This document shows, piece by piece, positions 25,838 to 36,561 of a DNA stretch of 64,000 nt (position 1 is the stretch's first letter; each line of letters opens with the position of its first letter). The translations under genes were made by a program, and so were the position numbers. Below the pieces are notes generated by a model. It worked only from the letters and a program-made list of their open reading frames with translations, ran no database searches and was not told the DNA's origin. The stretch is taken from NCBI GenBank assembly GCA_036346355.1, contig CM070579.1, positions 682,001 through 746,000 of the forward strand, read 5' to 3'. Source of the DNA: Rhipidocladum racemiflorum (Eukaryota > Streptophyta > Magnoliopsida > Poales > Poaceae).

Positions 25838-27205
25838 GGTTTCAAATCTTGTTTTCGATTCACATCTCGTCACCTTGTAAAATCCGAATTTTCGGTGAAA
25901 TTTCGATATTTCAGACAAAATTCAAAAAACATGATTCAAATCCAAAAAACCTTGACATCATTAATTTCTATAACGAAATCTCGGTTATATTCAACTGAAC
26001 GAAAAATAGTTCAAACAATGTCAAAAAATTTTTTAAAAATTTTGGAGGGACCTGAGACATCATTAATATTCCCATAAAAAATTTAGATGATAATTAAGCT
26101 TAAGAAATTTTTAAAAATTCTAACAGTGCTTCTGTCCTGATAAAAAGCTAACCGAAAATTTTCAATTGAATGGAAAATGATGCAAACCACGTTAGAAAAT
26201 TTTAAGATGGTCCTCGTGTATCACTAATATTCTCATAAAATTTTTAGATGATCAAGCTTGAGAAACTTTTAAAAATTATGAAAATTGCTATTATTCTGAT
26301 AAAAGACTGACCGGCAAATTTCAACTGAATAAAAAATGGTGCAAACTACGCTAGAAACCCTTGCAAATTAGTATAACATTCCATCTATACGCCAAATAAA
26401 TATTCATCTTTACTTTATATTCTCTACATATCTACATTAAGTATAGTGTGTAGTGTTTGGTGATAATAATTAGGGATAATCTTGGACCGAGGGAGTTTTA
26501 TTCTTGACCATTTTACTTGGTGATAATATTTATCTTTACTTTATATTCTCGACATATTGATCGCACCTATTCTCTTGCAAAAATTCATTCTTGAAGTGTA
26601 ATCTATTTCGAGTTTAGCATAAGAATGTTTAGCATCTTGAAGTGTAACTTTAAACTTCCTTATCTGTACAATCAGTTTAACATCAGAATGTTTTGTTTGC
26701 TCTTGTGTACATATTGTTCATTTGCCTCTTGCAACAATATTGTCTGATTCATATCCTCCATGAATTGAAGAAAACGTGTCAACCAATTTACAAGAAAGGA
26801 CATCCTTACATTCTCCACATCACTTATGGATTGTATTATTTTTAACAACCGCTTATTTTTCTAGTTCTTCATTTAGAAACTATATAAAGCAATAATCTTA
26901 CAATCACTCAGTTTAACAACCGAGGTCCTTAATTTATGACCGCGAGAATTAATACGCATAGGTTAATTGGATGATCTACCGATTGTCTCACATGGAAAAC
27001 AATATGAAAAATCCAATCCGGTCAAATCTTGTCCAAAACAAAAAATCTAGTGAAATTTACCAAAATTTTGCCAAAAAATTTAGGTCGTTGTAGCACTTTG
27101 ATTTTTTTTTCAAAAAATTTTAATTTCACCGAAATTATGAAACTCGGAGAGTCCGAAATCCGAGATTTCGCGAAATTTTAGCGGAAATTTGATCCTTGGC
27201 TGTGT
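25838..27205 (+). repeat. AT-rich long repeat with ~165-bp internal units
   Basis: Starts near ccaaggtttcaaatct and ends near gaaatttgatccttgg, which are imperfect inverted ends. Inside, a unit of about 165 bp recurs two to three times between 25965 and 26390, marked by catcactaatattctcataaa, tttagatgatcaagcttgag, and ttcaactgaat followed by gcaaac. Both flanks carry gaaatttcg/ctcggatttcgg motifs. The same family is present inverted at 48790-49690. No ORF longer than about 60 codons. A decayed non-autonomous transposon is the simplest reading. Confidence 0.6.
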
Positions 27206-28089
27206 ATCACAATGATATGCCAAGTGTACAGCTGTGTTCAAGTTTCATTGGTTGTTGTATGGCTTCCTCGAAGGTACCCCTTCTCTGGGTTGTTATTTTA
27301 AGATACCATTTTCCAAAGTGTCACATATTCGGGGAAGATTAGAAGGTCTCTGAAGTCTTAATGTGATTTGGTTTGCATTGTTTTTTGCGACGGAATTTGC
27401 AATAAATATGGCAATGTCCTATCATTACACTCCCACAATGGTTGGGTGTAATGTAACAGATTCTAGGTGGGTGACTGTACCAGTATTTAAACAGAAAAAT
27501 GGAAGAACCTCACGGGAGATGATTGAAATGTACCAGTACTTCTGATACGAAAAGACGTGTGTAAATTACACCAAACGCTATTGTCTTGGGATAACTCCGC
27601 TAGTCAGCTAAAATCAAATTTCTAGCAACCAATTCCCCTTATCCAAGCATGCCGTAAACAAGTAAATCTCTATAAACTACAGCGACCACTCACATTTCCC
27701 AAAAGGAGGAAAAATCTTCTTGGAAAACCAAAGAAAAGGGCAAAGGATCAAAGTACCAAAAGCGAGGAGGAAAAAGGACCAAAAGAAGCTAAATATTTAT
27801 TAATCCGCACATATATTCCTCAATCTCTGCCCTTTCCTCCCCCCCTGCTTTGGTTCCTTGATTCTTACTGCATTTTTCTTTTGCCAGTAGACCCGGTCGC
27901 ATAGTCTACTACGACTCTACGAGTATATCTTATTAAGCGAGGGCAGCAGCATTATTATACGGGCATGGCACCAAGTAGGCCAAGTATTTTTAGCCAGAGC
28001 AGAGGCTTGCAATGCAAACAGAGGGCCGAGTAGATTTGAGAGGGATCAGCTGCACCACACCAGCCACACACACACACACACACACACAC

Positions 28090-28142
<53 letters not shown>

Positions 28143-29315
28143 AACAAGGCTACACGGGCTGGGTGTCTGGTGTAGGTGCTGGAGAGAAAGAGAGCATAGA
28201 CTAAAGACTAGTAGAAGCACACAGCTTTTCATGCAGGCCTCGTAGAGGGAATATTAATGGCCGGCCGCTGGGCCTCTCCCCCCCTCCCCTGTGGATAAGG
28301 CAAATGCACGGAGCCAGGGATACCTCCAACTTGTGCCGTATAGAGAGGAGGGCCAAGGGCCTGCCGGATCTGTGGTTCAGTCCAGTGTTCTTGTGGTAGC
28401 GTATTGCTAGCAGCCTATCCGTTATGTGCTGTACTTCACAATCCGTTGTGCAGGTGTAATTAGTCTTAGGCAGAGTCATACCCGTAGGTCATGCTGCTAG
28501 TACACGAGTACGTACCAAGGGGACAAACAAACGGTCTGTATACGCAATACGGTAAATAAAATATCACCATGCCTAACCTGATCTTTGTATGTACCTAGTA
28601 GTACCGTGTACTGGGCCACAGTAAAAGCACAAGGGCTTGGACTCGGAGCAAACGGTGTTTTCTCCTTGTCAAGGCCCGAAGAGGCTCCAGGGTTTTGGAA
28701 TTTCCAAGTAAAAAAGGTCAAGCAACCCAACCCCCCCACTACTGGATTTGCCTCTCGCTACCTCCCAACTGCAGGCACTGGCGAAACTCGCAGCTCCTGC
28801 TGCTGCCCCCAACCAGTCCAACCAGCGCAGGAACAAGCTGCCACGCAGAGGCATCCTATGTGAAGCGCGCAATGCGCGCACACCTATTTAAAATTCCTGG
28901 ACCTTACGCAAGTAAATGGGTTTCACTCGAGTATCCAATGAATACTCGGCTCCATCTCACTATTGTTTTCTTATGGTAGTTTAGAGACGTTGGTTGGAAA
29001 CTAGATGCGGTCTTCTTACAGGAGGAAGCAATGACGAAACATGAAGGCATTTTTCAGGAACAAGAAATATGCCATAATGAGTATAAGAAACATGTCTACT
29101 CACGAAAACATTTGCCAAGCTGCCATGGTGTTACGGAAGAAGCCTGCCTACCTGTATGGAGGTAAACGTTTGTCGCCGCCGTTGGAAAGATAACCGGTGC
29201 ACTCCTGCTCAATCAGAATCCATAACCTGAAGGAATGCGAGGAAGGCTAGATTAGCAGGACAGCACAGTCAAAGGATTGCAGGGGATCAAGTGCAGAGAT
29301 TGCCTAGCTAGGTAC
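27206..29315. other. Gene-free interval with CA/GA tracts
   Basis: A (CA)n tract at 28061-28090 is followed by (GA)n at 28095-28141. Short open frames across these simple repeats are artefacts. The right-hand part is the region downstream of the chaperonin pseudogene. Confidence 0.55.
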
Positions 29316-30617
29316 CAGAGCTGGCCAATGGCCGCTGGGTTTCCAGCAGGTGCACGCTCAGGCTCCTTGACGTCAGCAACCACAACGTCAGAAGTGAGGA
29401 ATGTATTTTCCACCGATGCAGCATGCTTCAAGCAGCACCTCACTACCCCTTTTTTTTCTTCAAAAAGGAAATATTTTAGCTCAACAAATAAATAAAAATA
29501 CGAGGGTAAGGGATTTCTTAAGCGCTCAGTTAATGTTCCATATTATTGAAGGCATTCATATCAAACATCTGAAACCAACCAAAAAAATATTGTTCAGAGG
29601 TGATTTTCCTTGGCAGCTCTATCCACTGTCGCTATGAACTATATATAGAAGTAGAACCTACTTTTTTTTCTTCCATCAGTATATATTCTCCAAATGGGTT
29701 GGTAACTACTGACTACCCAAGTAGTTTCTCAAAAACAAATCTTCAATATTATAATGATCGGTAAGGAGATTTGCATATCTTTACTGTTTCGAGCAAATAC
29801 CTTGCTGCGAATTTATCTTTTTAGGGAGGTGCTCGCTTGAACTAGCACCCAAAATATATCTGCCATGCGCAGAGGAGAAAATAAAAATAATCGATAAAAA
29901 GAAATACTAAAAAAACTATAAATGGTTATTATGGACATTTACCATAACCCAACATTAAACAAATCATAAAAACCTTCATGCAATAACCAGGAACCAGAAT
30001 TCCATCATATAATTGCATACCTTAGTGGGGTCAATAATCCCAGCAGCCATCAAGTCCTCGTACTTTCCAGTAGCAGCATTATACCCATACTTTAAGTTGT
30101 CATTGGCAAGAAAGTGATTGCAGAGATGTTTTTCAGGTTTTATATGTACAAGCTGCAAAGCCATTGAGTCGTGCTTAATAGCTAAATGATGTTCAAACCT
30201 TCTCAATGACTACACTGCCATTAACGCCAGTGCTTTTTGCAATCAATTTAAGCATATAGCTCAAGGCCTTGCTTACAATTCAGCCCTAACCTACAAGGGG
30301 GCTATGATTTGTTAGTTGACCAACACAGTATTTACAATATGACACCATTGATGGCTAAAAACAGAATTTCCACCCAAAGACAACACAAACTAATAAAACA
30401 ATAACTTTGATGAGCAGAGTATTTTATGACTCCATTCTCCTACCTTCTGTTCATCATTCTCAAGAGATTCTATGATGGAATTGACTTTAGATGCCAGCCT
30501 CAAAAGAGTATAGCCACCACCACCACCAACAATATCTTCCTCAAGAGATTTTGTGATCCTCTGTGTGGTTGTAGAAGGCAACTCAAGTGTATTGTTTACT
30601 GAAATGACAATTTTGTT

Positions 30618-30710
30618 TGGTCGCCTAACTGTCGCCTAGGCAAGCGTCTAGTTGCCTAGGCGTCCAGGCGCCCTGGAGGCGACTCGCCTCGCCGGGGCGC
30701 CGTGGTAACC
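30618..30710. repeat. GC-rich CGCCTAGGCG palindromic insert
   Basis: A GC-rich stretch with repeated cgcctaggc/gcgcc palindromes sits where exon 9 of the chaperonin pseudogene should be. Its composition contrasts sharply with the AT-rich flanks. It is probably a small transposon fragment whose arrival or repair went with loss of exon 9. The family is not identified. Confidence 0.45.
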
Positions 30711-31342
30711 ATGAATACAACAGACCAGTTTACTAGACAGATAGCTGAGTCGGCATACCTAAATAACAGCAACACCACCAGAGAGCTTAGCTATCCTCAG
30801 TCAACTTTTCTTATATTCCTGCTGCCTGAAAAATAAAAGTTAGCATAAATTACAAATCAAGACATTTTGATCACAGTGACAAGTACAAAAAAGAGGATAG
30901 AAGTTCAGAACTATGGACACTGAAACAAAGGGAGATAAAACACAATAATTGGACTAACAGCTCTCTTGCTTTCAACTATGATAAAAGGCAAGAATTGAAT
31001 GATTTCACGTTCGACCAGATAGGAGAGACCAAAACATGCATGTGAACATGCATGTGCATGTCCCAAGCACACAACTTAAAGACAAATATTACAGAAATCA
31101 AACCTCAATCTTGTTCCTAATTTGTGTCATCCTTCTATTCACTTCTTCCTGTGTGGTACCATCACCAACTATTGTTGTATCTTCCATAAGTACAACCTTA
31201 GCAGCTGTTCCTAAGACTTCTCTGTCTGATTAGTCCAGATATAACACGACTTCTCTGTCTGATTTGTCCAGATATAACAGTGGCCGCACAAGTAATGAAC
31301 TTAATGGGTTGGCAAGTATCGCCAATGGACTCTTCAGGTTAT

Positions 31343-31679
31343 TGTCACGGCCTCGCTGGATGAACCGGAAATCAGGAGGCCCTTGGCGCTCCTGGTACCC
31401 GATAAATCGCACGTCAAGGACGGGAGGTAAGAGATCTGAACTTTTCCTGCTTTATTCCTCAATTCGTTTGCCTATTTATAGCCGGGCTAAGGCTTTACAG
31501 GAAACCGACTCAAACTAGGAAAGCAACAAATCTAGGGAATTAATTATAATGATTGTTTACTAAAATAAATAGGAAAGAATTAACCGGTTGACTGGGAAGG
31601 ATCTGGCCCGGTGGTAGCTTTGGCTCTCCTTCCGTAGACAAGCCCATAACGGGAACCTCCTTTAGGAGCTGCCGTGACA
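31343..31679 (-). repeat. 3' LTR of the young element
   Basis: 337 bp, TG...CA, identical by eye to 36225-36561. Being on the minus-strand element's downstream side, it is the 3' LTR. It overlaps the end of the gag-pol frame by 18 bases, since the stop lies at 31662. Confidence 0.95.
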
Positions 31680-34600
31680 CCTCCCCCCCCCTTCGACGAA
31701 CAGCTCGTCCTCGAGCTGGAAATCAGGGAATTGAGCCTTGAAGGCATGGACTCCTTCCCACGTTGCAGCTGAGGGCGGAGAGTTGACCCATTGAATGAGA
31801 ACCTGCCATCCTGTAGGGAGCTGTCGGGAACGGAGCACCCGCTCTGGTTGTGGCAGTACTTGGCCATGTAACATTGGTGGTAATGGTGGAGGGGCTGTTG
31901 GAGGAACACCTTTGAAGGGTTTGAGCAATCCCACATGGAATACATCATGAATCCTGGCTCGAGGAGGTAGCTGTAGCCGATAGGCTACCGAATCCACGCG
32001 GGCAGTTACTTGATAGGGACCAAAAAACTTGGGGGACAGCTTTGTGTGGCGGGAGCCCGAAATAGCAGCGGCTTGGCGGGGATGTAGACGCAGCCAAACC
32101 CAATCACCTTGGTGAAACTCTAAGTGACGGTGGTGTGCGTCATAATGACGTTTGGCCGTTTGTTGAGCCAAAAGGAGACGGTTACGAATCTCGTGAAGAA
32201 ACTCATCTCTTTGAAAAAGAGAATCTGCCACCGCTGCATTGCGAAGTTCAGAGGGAGTGTATGAACGGAGCGATGGAGGATCACGCCCATATACTAACTT
32301 GAATGGGGAATCCTGCAGCGAGCTGTGGAAGGATGTATTATAACAGTATTCGGCCCAAGCCAACCATTGTAGCCATTGTCTCGGACGATCTCCTGTTAAG
32401 CAGCGTAAATACATAGAGATGACGCGATTAACAGATTCGGATTGCCCATCCGTTTGGGGGTGGAAAGCTGTACTCATGCGAAGGGAGGTGCCTGCTGCTC
32501 GAAATAATTCCCGCCAAAAGGATGATGTGAAAACTGTATCCCTGTCAGACACGATGGAAGAAGGGACTCCATGCAGGCGCACAATTTCATCGAAGAAGGC
32601 GCGTGCCACTGACTCGGCTGTATAAGGGTGAGCTAAGGGTATGAAGTGAGCATACTTGGATAGGCGGCACACCACGGTGAGGATGACGGATTTGCCTCCG
32701 ACTCTAGGTAGACCTTCAATGAAGTCCATAGAGATGTCCGACCAGATTTGTGTGGGCACAGGAAGAGGTTGTAATAGGCCCGCAGGATGGAGCTGTTCTG
32801 TTTTATTGCGCTGACAAGAGGTGCAATTCGAAACAAATTCTTTAACCAACTTCTTGTCTTGAGGGATATGAAAATCACGGCGAAGTCGGACCAAGGATTT
32901 CTGAATTCCTTCATGGCCCGTCAGATGTGCTGTTGATATAACCTCTTGGACAAGGGAAGAAGATGGGGGTATGTATGCCTTCTTGCGGAATGTGAGGATC
33001 CCATCCGTAACAGTCCAATGTTCATCTAAGGTACCTTGCTGTACTTGGTCCCTTAGTGCAACCAATGCTGGGTTAGTGGTATTTTCATCACGCAGGCGGG
33101 TAAAAATATCAAAGGTGGGGTTGGAGATGGCGGACAATTGTGGGCAGTCTGTAGTACGCCTGGAAAGAGCGTCGGCGGCGGTATTAGTGTGTCCTGGCTT
33201 GTATGTTACCTCGAAATCAAATCCCAGTAACTTGGCCACCCAACGGTGTTGTGGTACTGTGCTTAAGCGTTGATCCAATAGATATTTAAGGGAGTAATGG
33301 TCAGTGCGCACGGTGAATTGATGTCCCCATAAATATGGCCGCCAATGTTTGATGGCTTGCACCAACCCAATCAACTCTCGCTCGTAAGCTGCCAGTGCTA
33401 AGTGTCGTGGCGCGACTGGTTTACTAAAAAATGCGATGGGACCCTTTCCTTGGTGTAGCACTGCCCCGAACCCCACTCCAGAAGCGTCACACTCTACAAT
33501 AAAAGGTTGCTGGAAATCTGGAAGGTGTAGGACTGGGCCTGATGTAAGAGCTGTTTTGAGTGCTTGAAAGGCTGTTGTAGCTGCGTCTGTCCACAAGAAA
33601 CTTCCCTTGCGTAACAGCTGGGTTAATGGGGCTGCTATTGTGCTATAATCTTGAATGAAACGACGATAGTAGCCGGCCAATCCTAAGAAACCCCTTAGTG
33701 CCCGGATCGAGGTTGGAATCGGCCATTCGAGCACTGTCCGAATCTTTTCGTTATCCATTGACACCCCTGCTGCAGTAATGACATGTCCCAGATAGTTCAC
33801 CTGGGCAGCCCCAAAAATACACTTTGATTGTTTTAAGAATAGGCCGTGCTGCCGAAGGAGTTTAAAAACCAATCCCACATGTCGTAAGTGTTCTGACCAA
33901 GAGTTGCTGTAGATCAATATGTCATCAAAGAAGACCAACACAAACCGGCGGAGGAAAGGCTGTAACACTTCATTCATCAATGCTTGGAATGTAGCTGGGG
34001 CATTGGAAAGCCCGAATGGCATTACGAGGAATTCGAATAGTCCTTGGTGAGTGCGGAATGCTGTCTTGTGAATGTCATCGGGGTGCATGCGAACTTGATG
34101 ATACCCGGATCGTAAATCAAGTTTGGTAAAAAATTTGGCCCCCTGTAATTCATCTAGTAGCTCCTCCACGACTGGAATCGGAAATTTATCCTTTATTGTC
34201 ATGCTGTTGAGGGCACGGTAATCAATACAGAATCTCCACGTGCCGTCTTTCTTCTTGACCAACAGTACTGGGGATGAGAAGGCTGATGTGCTTTGCCTAA
34301 TGATCCCTTGCTGCAGCATAGCCGCACACTGGCGCTCCAGTTCGTCCTTCTGCAAATTCGGATATCTATACGGCCGGACCACTACTGGGGCGGCGCCTGG
34401 GAGCATGTGTATGCGATGATCGTGGCGCCGTTGTGGTGGAAGGCCCTGGGGTTCATTGAATAAATCCCCGAATTCTTCTAATAGTTGTGGCAGTAGTTCT
34501 TTATCAGTGTTTGTGATTGAGCGAGCTGCTACTCCTGTTTGCTTAACCCAGCCCTCAATGATGCATGTTTTGATCCCTTGTTGAAAGGACATTCTATGGT

Positions 34601-36056
34601 GCTGAAAATTCCACAACACTGGGCCCAATTCTGCGAGCCACTTTGTTCCCAAGACCATCTCGTAGCCACCTAGCGGCATGACAAAAAAATCTGAGGTGAA
34701 TTTGTTCCCTGAGATGGTGAAAGACATGTTTCTGAAAATTCCTGAACAAGCTACCCGGTCGCCGTTCGCTACTGTCACACCTAGGCCTGAGCTCGTAGTC
34801 ATCTGCCCTGGCAGACAGCTTGCCACCTCTTCTCCGATAAAATTGTGAGTGGAGCCCGAGTCCACTAGTGCCATTACTTCTTGTCCTGCTATCTTTACTT
34901 TTATTTGCATGGTGTCAGCTATTTGAACTCCGGAAATTGCGTGAAGTGAGATCAGTCCATCTGTGGATTCTTCTTCTACCCCGGTGTCTTCTTCGTTAAC
35001 CGCCACTATGGCAAAGAGTTTCCTGCAGACGTGCCCTTTTTGCCATTGTTCATCGCAGTTGAAACAAAGATTCTGTCGACGTCTGTCGGCCATCTCGCTT
35101 GGAGTGAGCCGTTTGAAGGTTTTTGGAGTCAACTGAGCAGAGGTGGTCGACTCGGCTGTCCTGGAATCTTTAGGTGCTGCCGGTACTGCTGTTGGTGCAT
35201 TGATTAGCGATCGCCCAGGGAGAGTACGTTGGCTTTTTGTTGGCGCAAGAACTGCAAATAACGCCTTCTGTAGTTTCTCCACGGTCCGAGCCATATTCAT
35301 TGCTTCGTCTAAATCCCGTGGTTCCTTCATCTCTACCTCCGAGCGAAGGGGATCAGTTAGCCCGAAAGTGTATAGATCCACCTCTTGTTTCTCTGTCAAT
35401 GGTTCCGCATAGCACAAACGGCTCAGGAACCGATCTTCATAGTCTTCTAGAGATCCCTCTTTCCGTAGTGACGCTAATTCCCCCAGGGAGTTGGTCCTCT
35501 GTTCTGGACCGAAACGTCTTGTCACTAAGTCGACGAACTCAGTCCAGATCGGCTGGCCGTAGCGTCGCTCCCAACGAGTGTACCAAGTCTGAGCTCTACT
35601 CGTGAGGTGATACGAAGCAATTCCAACTTTATCCTTCTCCCTCGTCCTCTGGGCTCTGAAAAACTGCTCGCTCCGGCTTAACCAGGGAAAAGGATCTTCT
35701 TTGCCATCGTATGTGGGAAAAGCCCACGGCAGTGGTTTTGGCGGCACCGGTTGCTCTTCTTCTTCACGCTGTGCTGGAACACGCCGCGAACTAGAGGTCA
35801 CCGCTGGTCTGTTCCCCTGGGTTCGCGGAGGAAGAGTCGCCGCCGACAGCTCCTCGGCGCTATTCTCCCCGTGCCCTGCCTCCAGCCGCAAAATGGCCAG
35901 GTGGTGCGCCCGCTGTTGTTGCGTCAGGTCCTCAACACATGATTCGATTTTGGCAATCTTTAGTAGGCTGGGCTTGATCTCGGTGAGGAAAGCATCGATC
36001 TTCTGCAGGGCCTCCGCCTGCGGTGCGTGCTCGTTGGTCGCCATACCAGAAGACAC
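31662..36056 (-). CDS. Ty3/gypsy Gag-Pol polyprotein
   Basis: Single open frame of 1464 codons. Approximate order: Gag core at residues 110-260 (WYTRWERRYG, LEDYEDRFL); zinc knuckle about 330-346 (CFNCDEQWQKGHVC); aspartic protease about 395-405 (LVDSGSTHNF); reverse transcriptase about 560-760 with FTKLDLRSGYHQVRM and the active site as VFFDDILIYS; RNase H about 850-960 (ECDASGVGFGAVL); integrase about 1040-1260 with the HHCC zinc finger (H...H...CTSCQ), MDFIEGLP, SDRDTVFTS and FHPQTDGQSE; and a chromodomain-like tail about 1405-1455 ending AATWEGVHAFKAQFPDF. All expected catalytic motifs are visible and no stop interrupts them. Gag and Pol share one frame, as in other plant chromoviruses. 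The start could be M1 or M5. This polyprotein would drive reverse transcription and integration of the element. Confidence 0.95.
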   Translation of the reverse strand: MSSGMATNEHAPQAEALQKIDAFLTEIKPSLLKIAKIESCVEDLTQQQRAHHLAILRLEAGHGENSAEELSAATLPPRTQGNRPAVTSSSRRVPAQREEEEQPVPPKPLPWAFPTYDGKEDPFPWLSRSEQFFRAQRTREKDKVGIASYHLTSRAQTWYTRWERRYGQPIWTEFVDLVTRRFGPEQRTNSLGELASLRKEGSLEDYEDRFLSRLCYAEPLTEKQEVDLYTFGLTDPLRSEVEMKEPRDLDEAMNMARTVEKLQKALFAVLAPTKSQRTLPGRSLINAPTAVPAAPKDSRTAESTTSAQLTPKTFKRLTPSEMADRRRQNLCFNCDEQWQKGHVCRKLFAIVAVNEEDTGVEEESTDGLISLHAISGVQIADTMQIKVKIAGQEVMALVDSGSTHNFIGEEVASCLPGQMTTSSGLGVTVANGDRVACSGIFRNMSFTISGNKFTSDFFVMPLGGYEMVLGTKWLAELGPVLWNFQHHRMSFQQGIKTCIIEGWVKQTGVAARSITNTDKELLPQLLEEFGDLFNEPQGLPPQRRHDHRIHMLPGAAPVVVRPYRYPNLQKDELERQCAAMLQQGIIRQSTSAFSSPVLLVKKKDGTWRFCIDYRALNSMTIKDKFPIPVVEELLDELQGAKFFTKLDLRSGYHQVRMHPDDIHKTAFRTHQGLFEFLVMPFGLSNAPATFQALMNEVLQPFLRRFVLVFFDDILIYSNSWSEHLRHVGLVFKLLRQHGLFLKQSKCIFGAAQVNYLGHVITAAGVSMDNEKIRTVLEWPIPTSIRALRGFLGLAGYYRRFIQDYSTIAAPLTQLLRKGSFLWTDAATTAFQALKTALTSGPVLHLPDFQQPFIVECDASGVGFGAVLHQGKGPIAFFSKPVAPRHLALAAYERELIGLVQAIKHWRPYLWGHQFTVRTDHYSLKYLLDQRLSTVPQHRWVAKLLGFDFEVTYKPGHTNTAADALSRRTTDCPQLSAISNPTFDIFTRLRDENTTNPALVALRDQVQQGTLDEHWTVTDGILTFRKKAYIPPSSSLVQEVISTAHLTGHEGIQKSLVRLRRDFHIPQDKKLVKEFVSNCTSCQRNKTEQLHPAGLLQPLPVPTQIWSDISMDFIEGLPRVGGKSVILTVVCRLSKYAHFIPLAHPYTAESVARAFFDEIVRLHGVPSSIVSDRDTVFTSSFWRELFRAAGTSLRMSTAFHPQTDGQSESVNRVISMYLRCLTGDRPRQWLQWLAWAEYCYNTSFHSSLQDSPFKLVYGRDPPSLRSYTPSELRNAAVADSLFQRDEFLHEIRNRLLLAQQTAKRHYDAHHRHLEFHQGDWVWLRLHPRQAAAISGSRHTKLSPKFFGPYQVTARVDSVAYRLQLPPRARIHDVFHVGLLKPFKGVPPTAPPPLPPMLHGQVLPQPERVLRSRQLPTGWQVLIQWVNSPPSAATWEGVHAFKAQFPDFQLEDELFVEGGGRCHGSS

Positions 36057-36209
36057 GCTTGCGGTTGGCGGTGATGAAGATGGCGATGTACTCGATCAGA
36101 ACGGCGTGACAGCGCGCCAAAACGAAAGAGCGAAGGCGCCCCGCGAGACGGGCGGAGGAAAAAAATCGCCGGAACCCGACAGGGTCGTAGCAATCGGAAT
36201 CGTAGCAGG

Positions 36210-36221
36210 GCTCTGATACCA
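36210..36221 (-). promoter_or_regulatory. tRNA primer-binding site, young element
   Basis: TGGTATCAGAGC on the minus strand, three bases inside the 5' LTR end. It is complementary to the 3' end of initiator methionine tRNA, the usual primer of plant Ty3/gypsy elements. Confidence 0.9.
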
Positions 36222-36224
36222 AGT

Positions 36225-36561
36225 TGTCACGGCCTCGCTGGATGAACCGGAAATCAGGAGGCCCTTGGCGCTCCTGGTACCCGATAAATCGCACGTCAAG
36301 GACGGGAGGTAAGAGATCTGAACTTTTCCTGCTTTATTCCTCAATTCGTTTGCCTATTTATAGCCGGGCTAAGGCTTTACAGGAAACCGACTCAAACTAG
36401 GAAAGCAACAAATCTAGGGAATTAATTATAATGATTGTTTACTAAAATAAATAGGAAAGAATTAACCGGTTGACTGGGAAGGATCTGGCCCGGTGGTAGC
36501 TTTGGCTCTCCTTCCGTAGACAAGCCCATAACGGGAACCTCCTTTAGGAGCTGCCGTGACA
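36225..36561 (-). repeat. 5' LTR of the young element
   Basis: 337 bp, TG...CA, followed on the minus strand by the primer-binding site. It would hold the promoter of the element. Flanked outside by GTTAT. Confidence 0.95.

Larger units (their letters stand above)
31343..36561 (-). mobile_element. Young Ty3/gypsy chromovirus (Reina-like)
   Basis: Complete 5219-bp LTR retrotransposon inserted in the chaperonin pseudogene, flanked by the 5-bp target duplication GTTAT (31338-31342 and 36562-36566). The LTRs are 31343-31679 and 36225-36561, 337 bp each, starting TGTCACGG and ending CCGTGACA. By eye they are identical base for base. On the minus strand the primer site TGGTATCAGAGC (initiator-Met tRNA; 36210-36221) follows the 5' LTR and a purine tract (31680-31693) precedes the 3' LTR. 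One long ORF fills the interior. Short LTRs, 5-kb size, gag-pol order PR-RT-RH-INT and a C-terminal chromodomain-like tail fit the Reina clade. Identical LTRs and an open ORF mean very recent insertion; autonomy is plausible but unproven. Confidence 0.95.
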
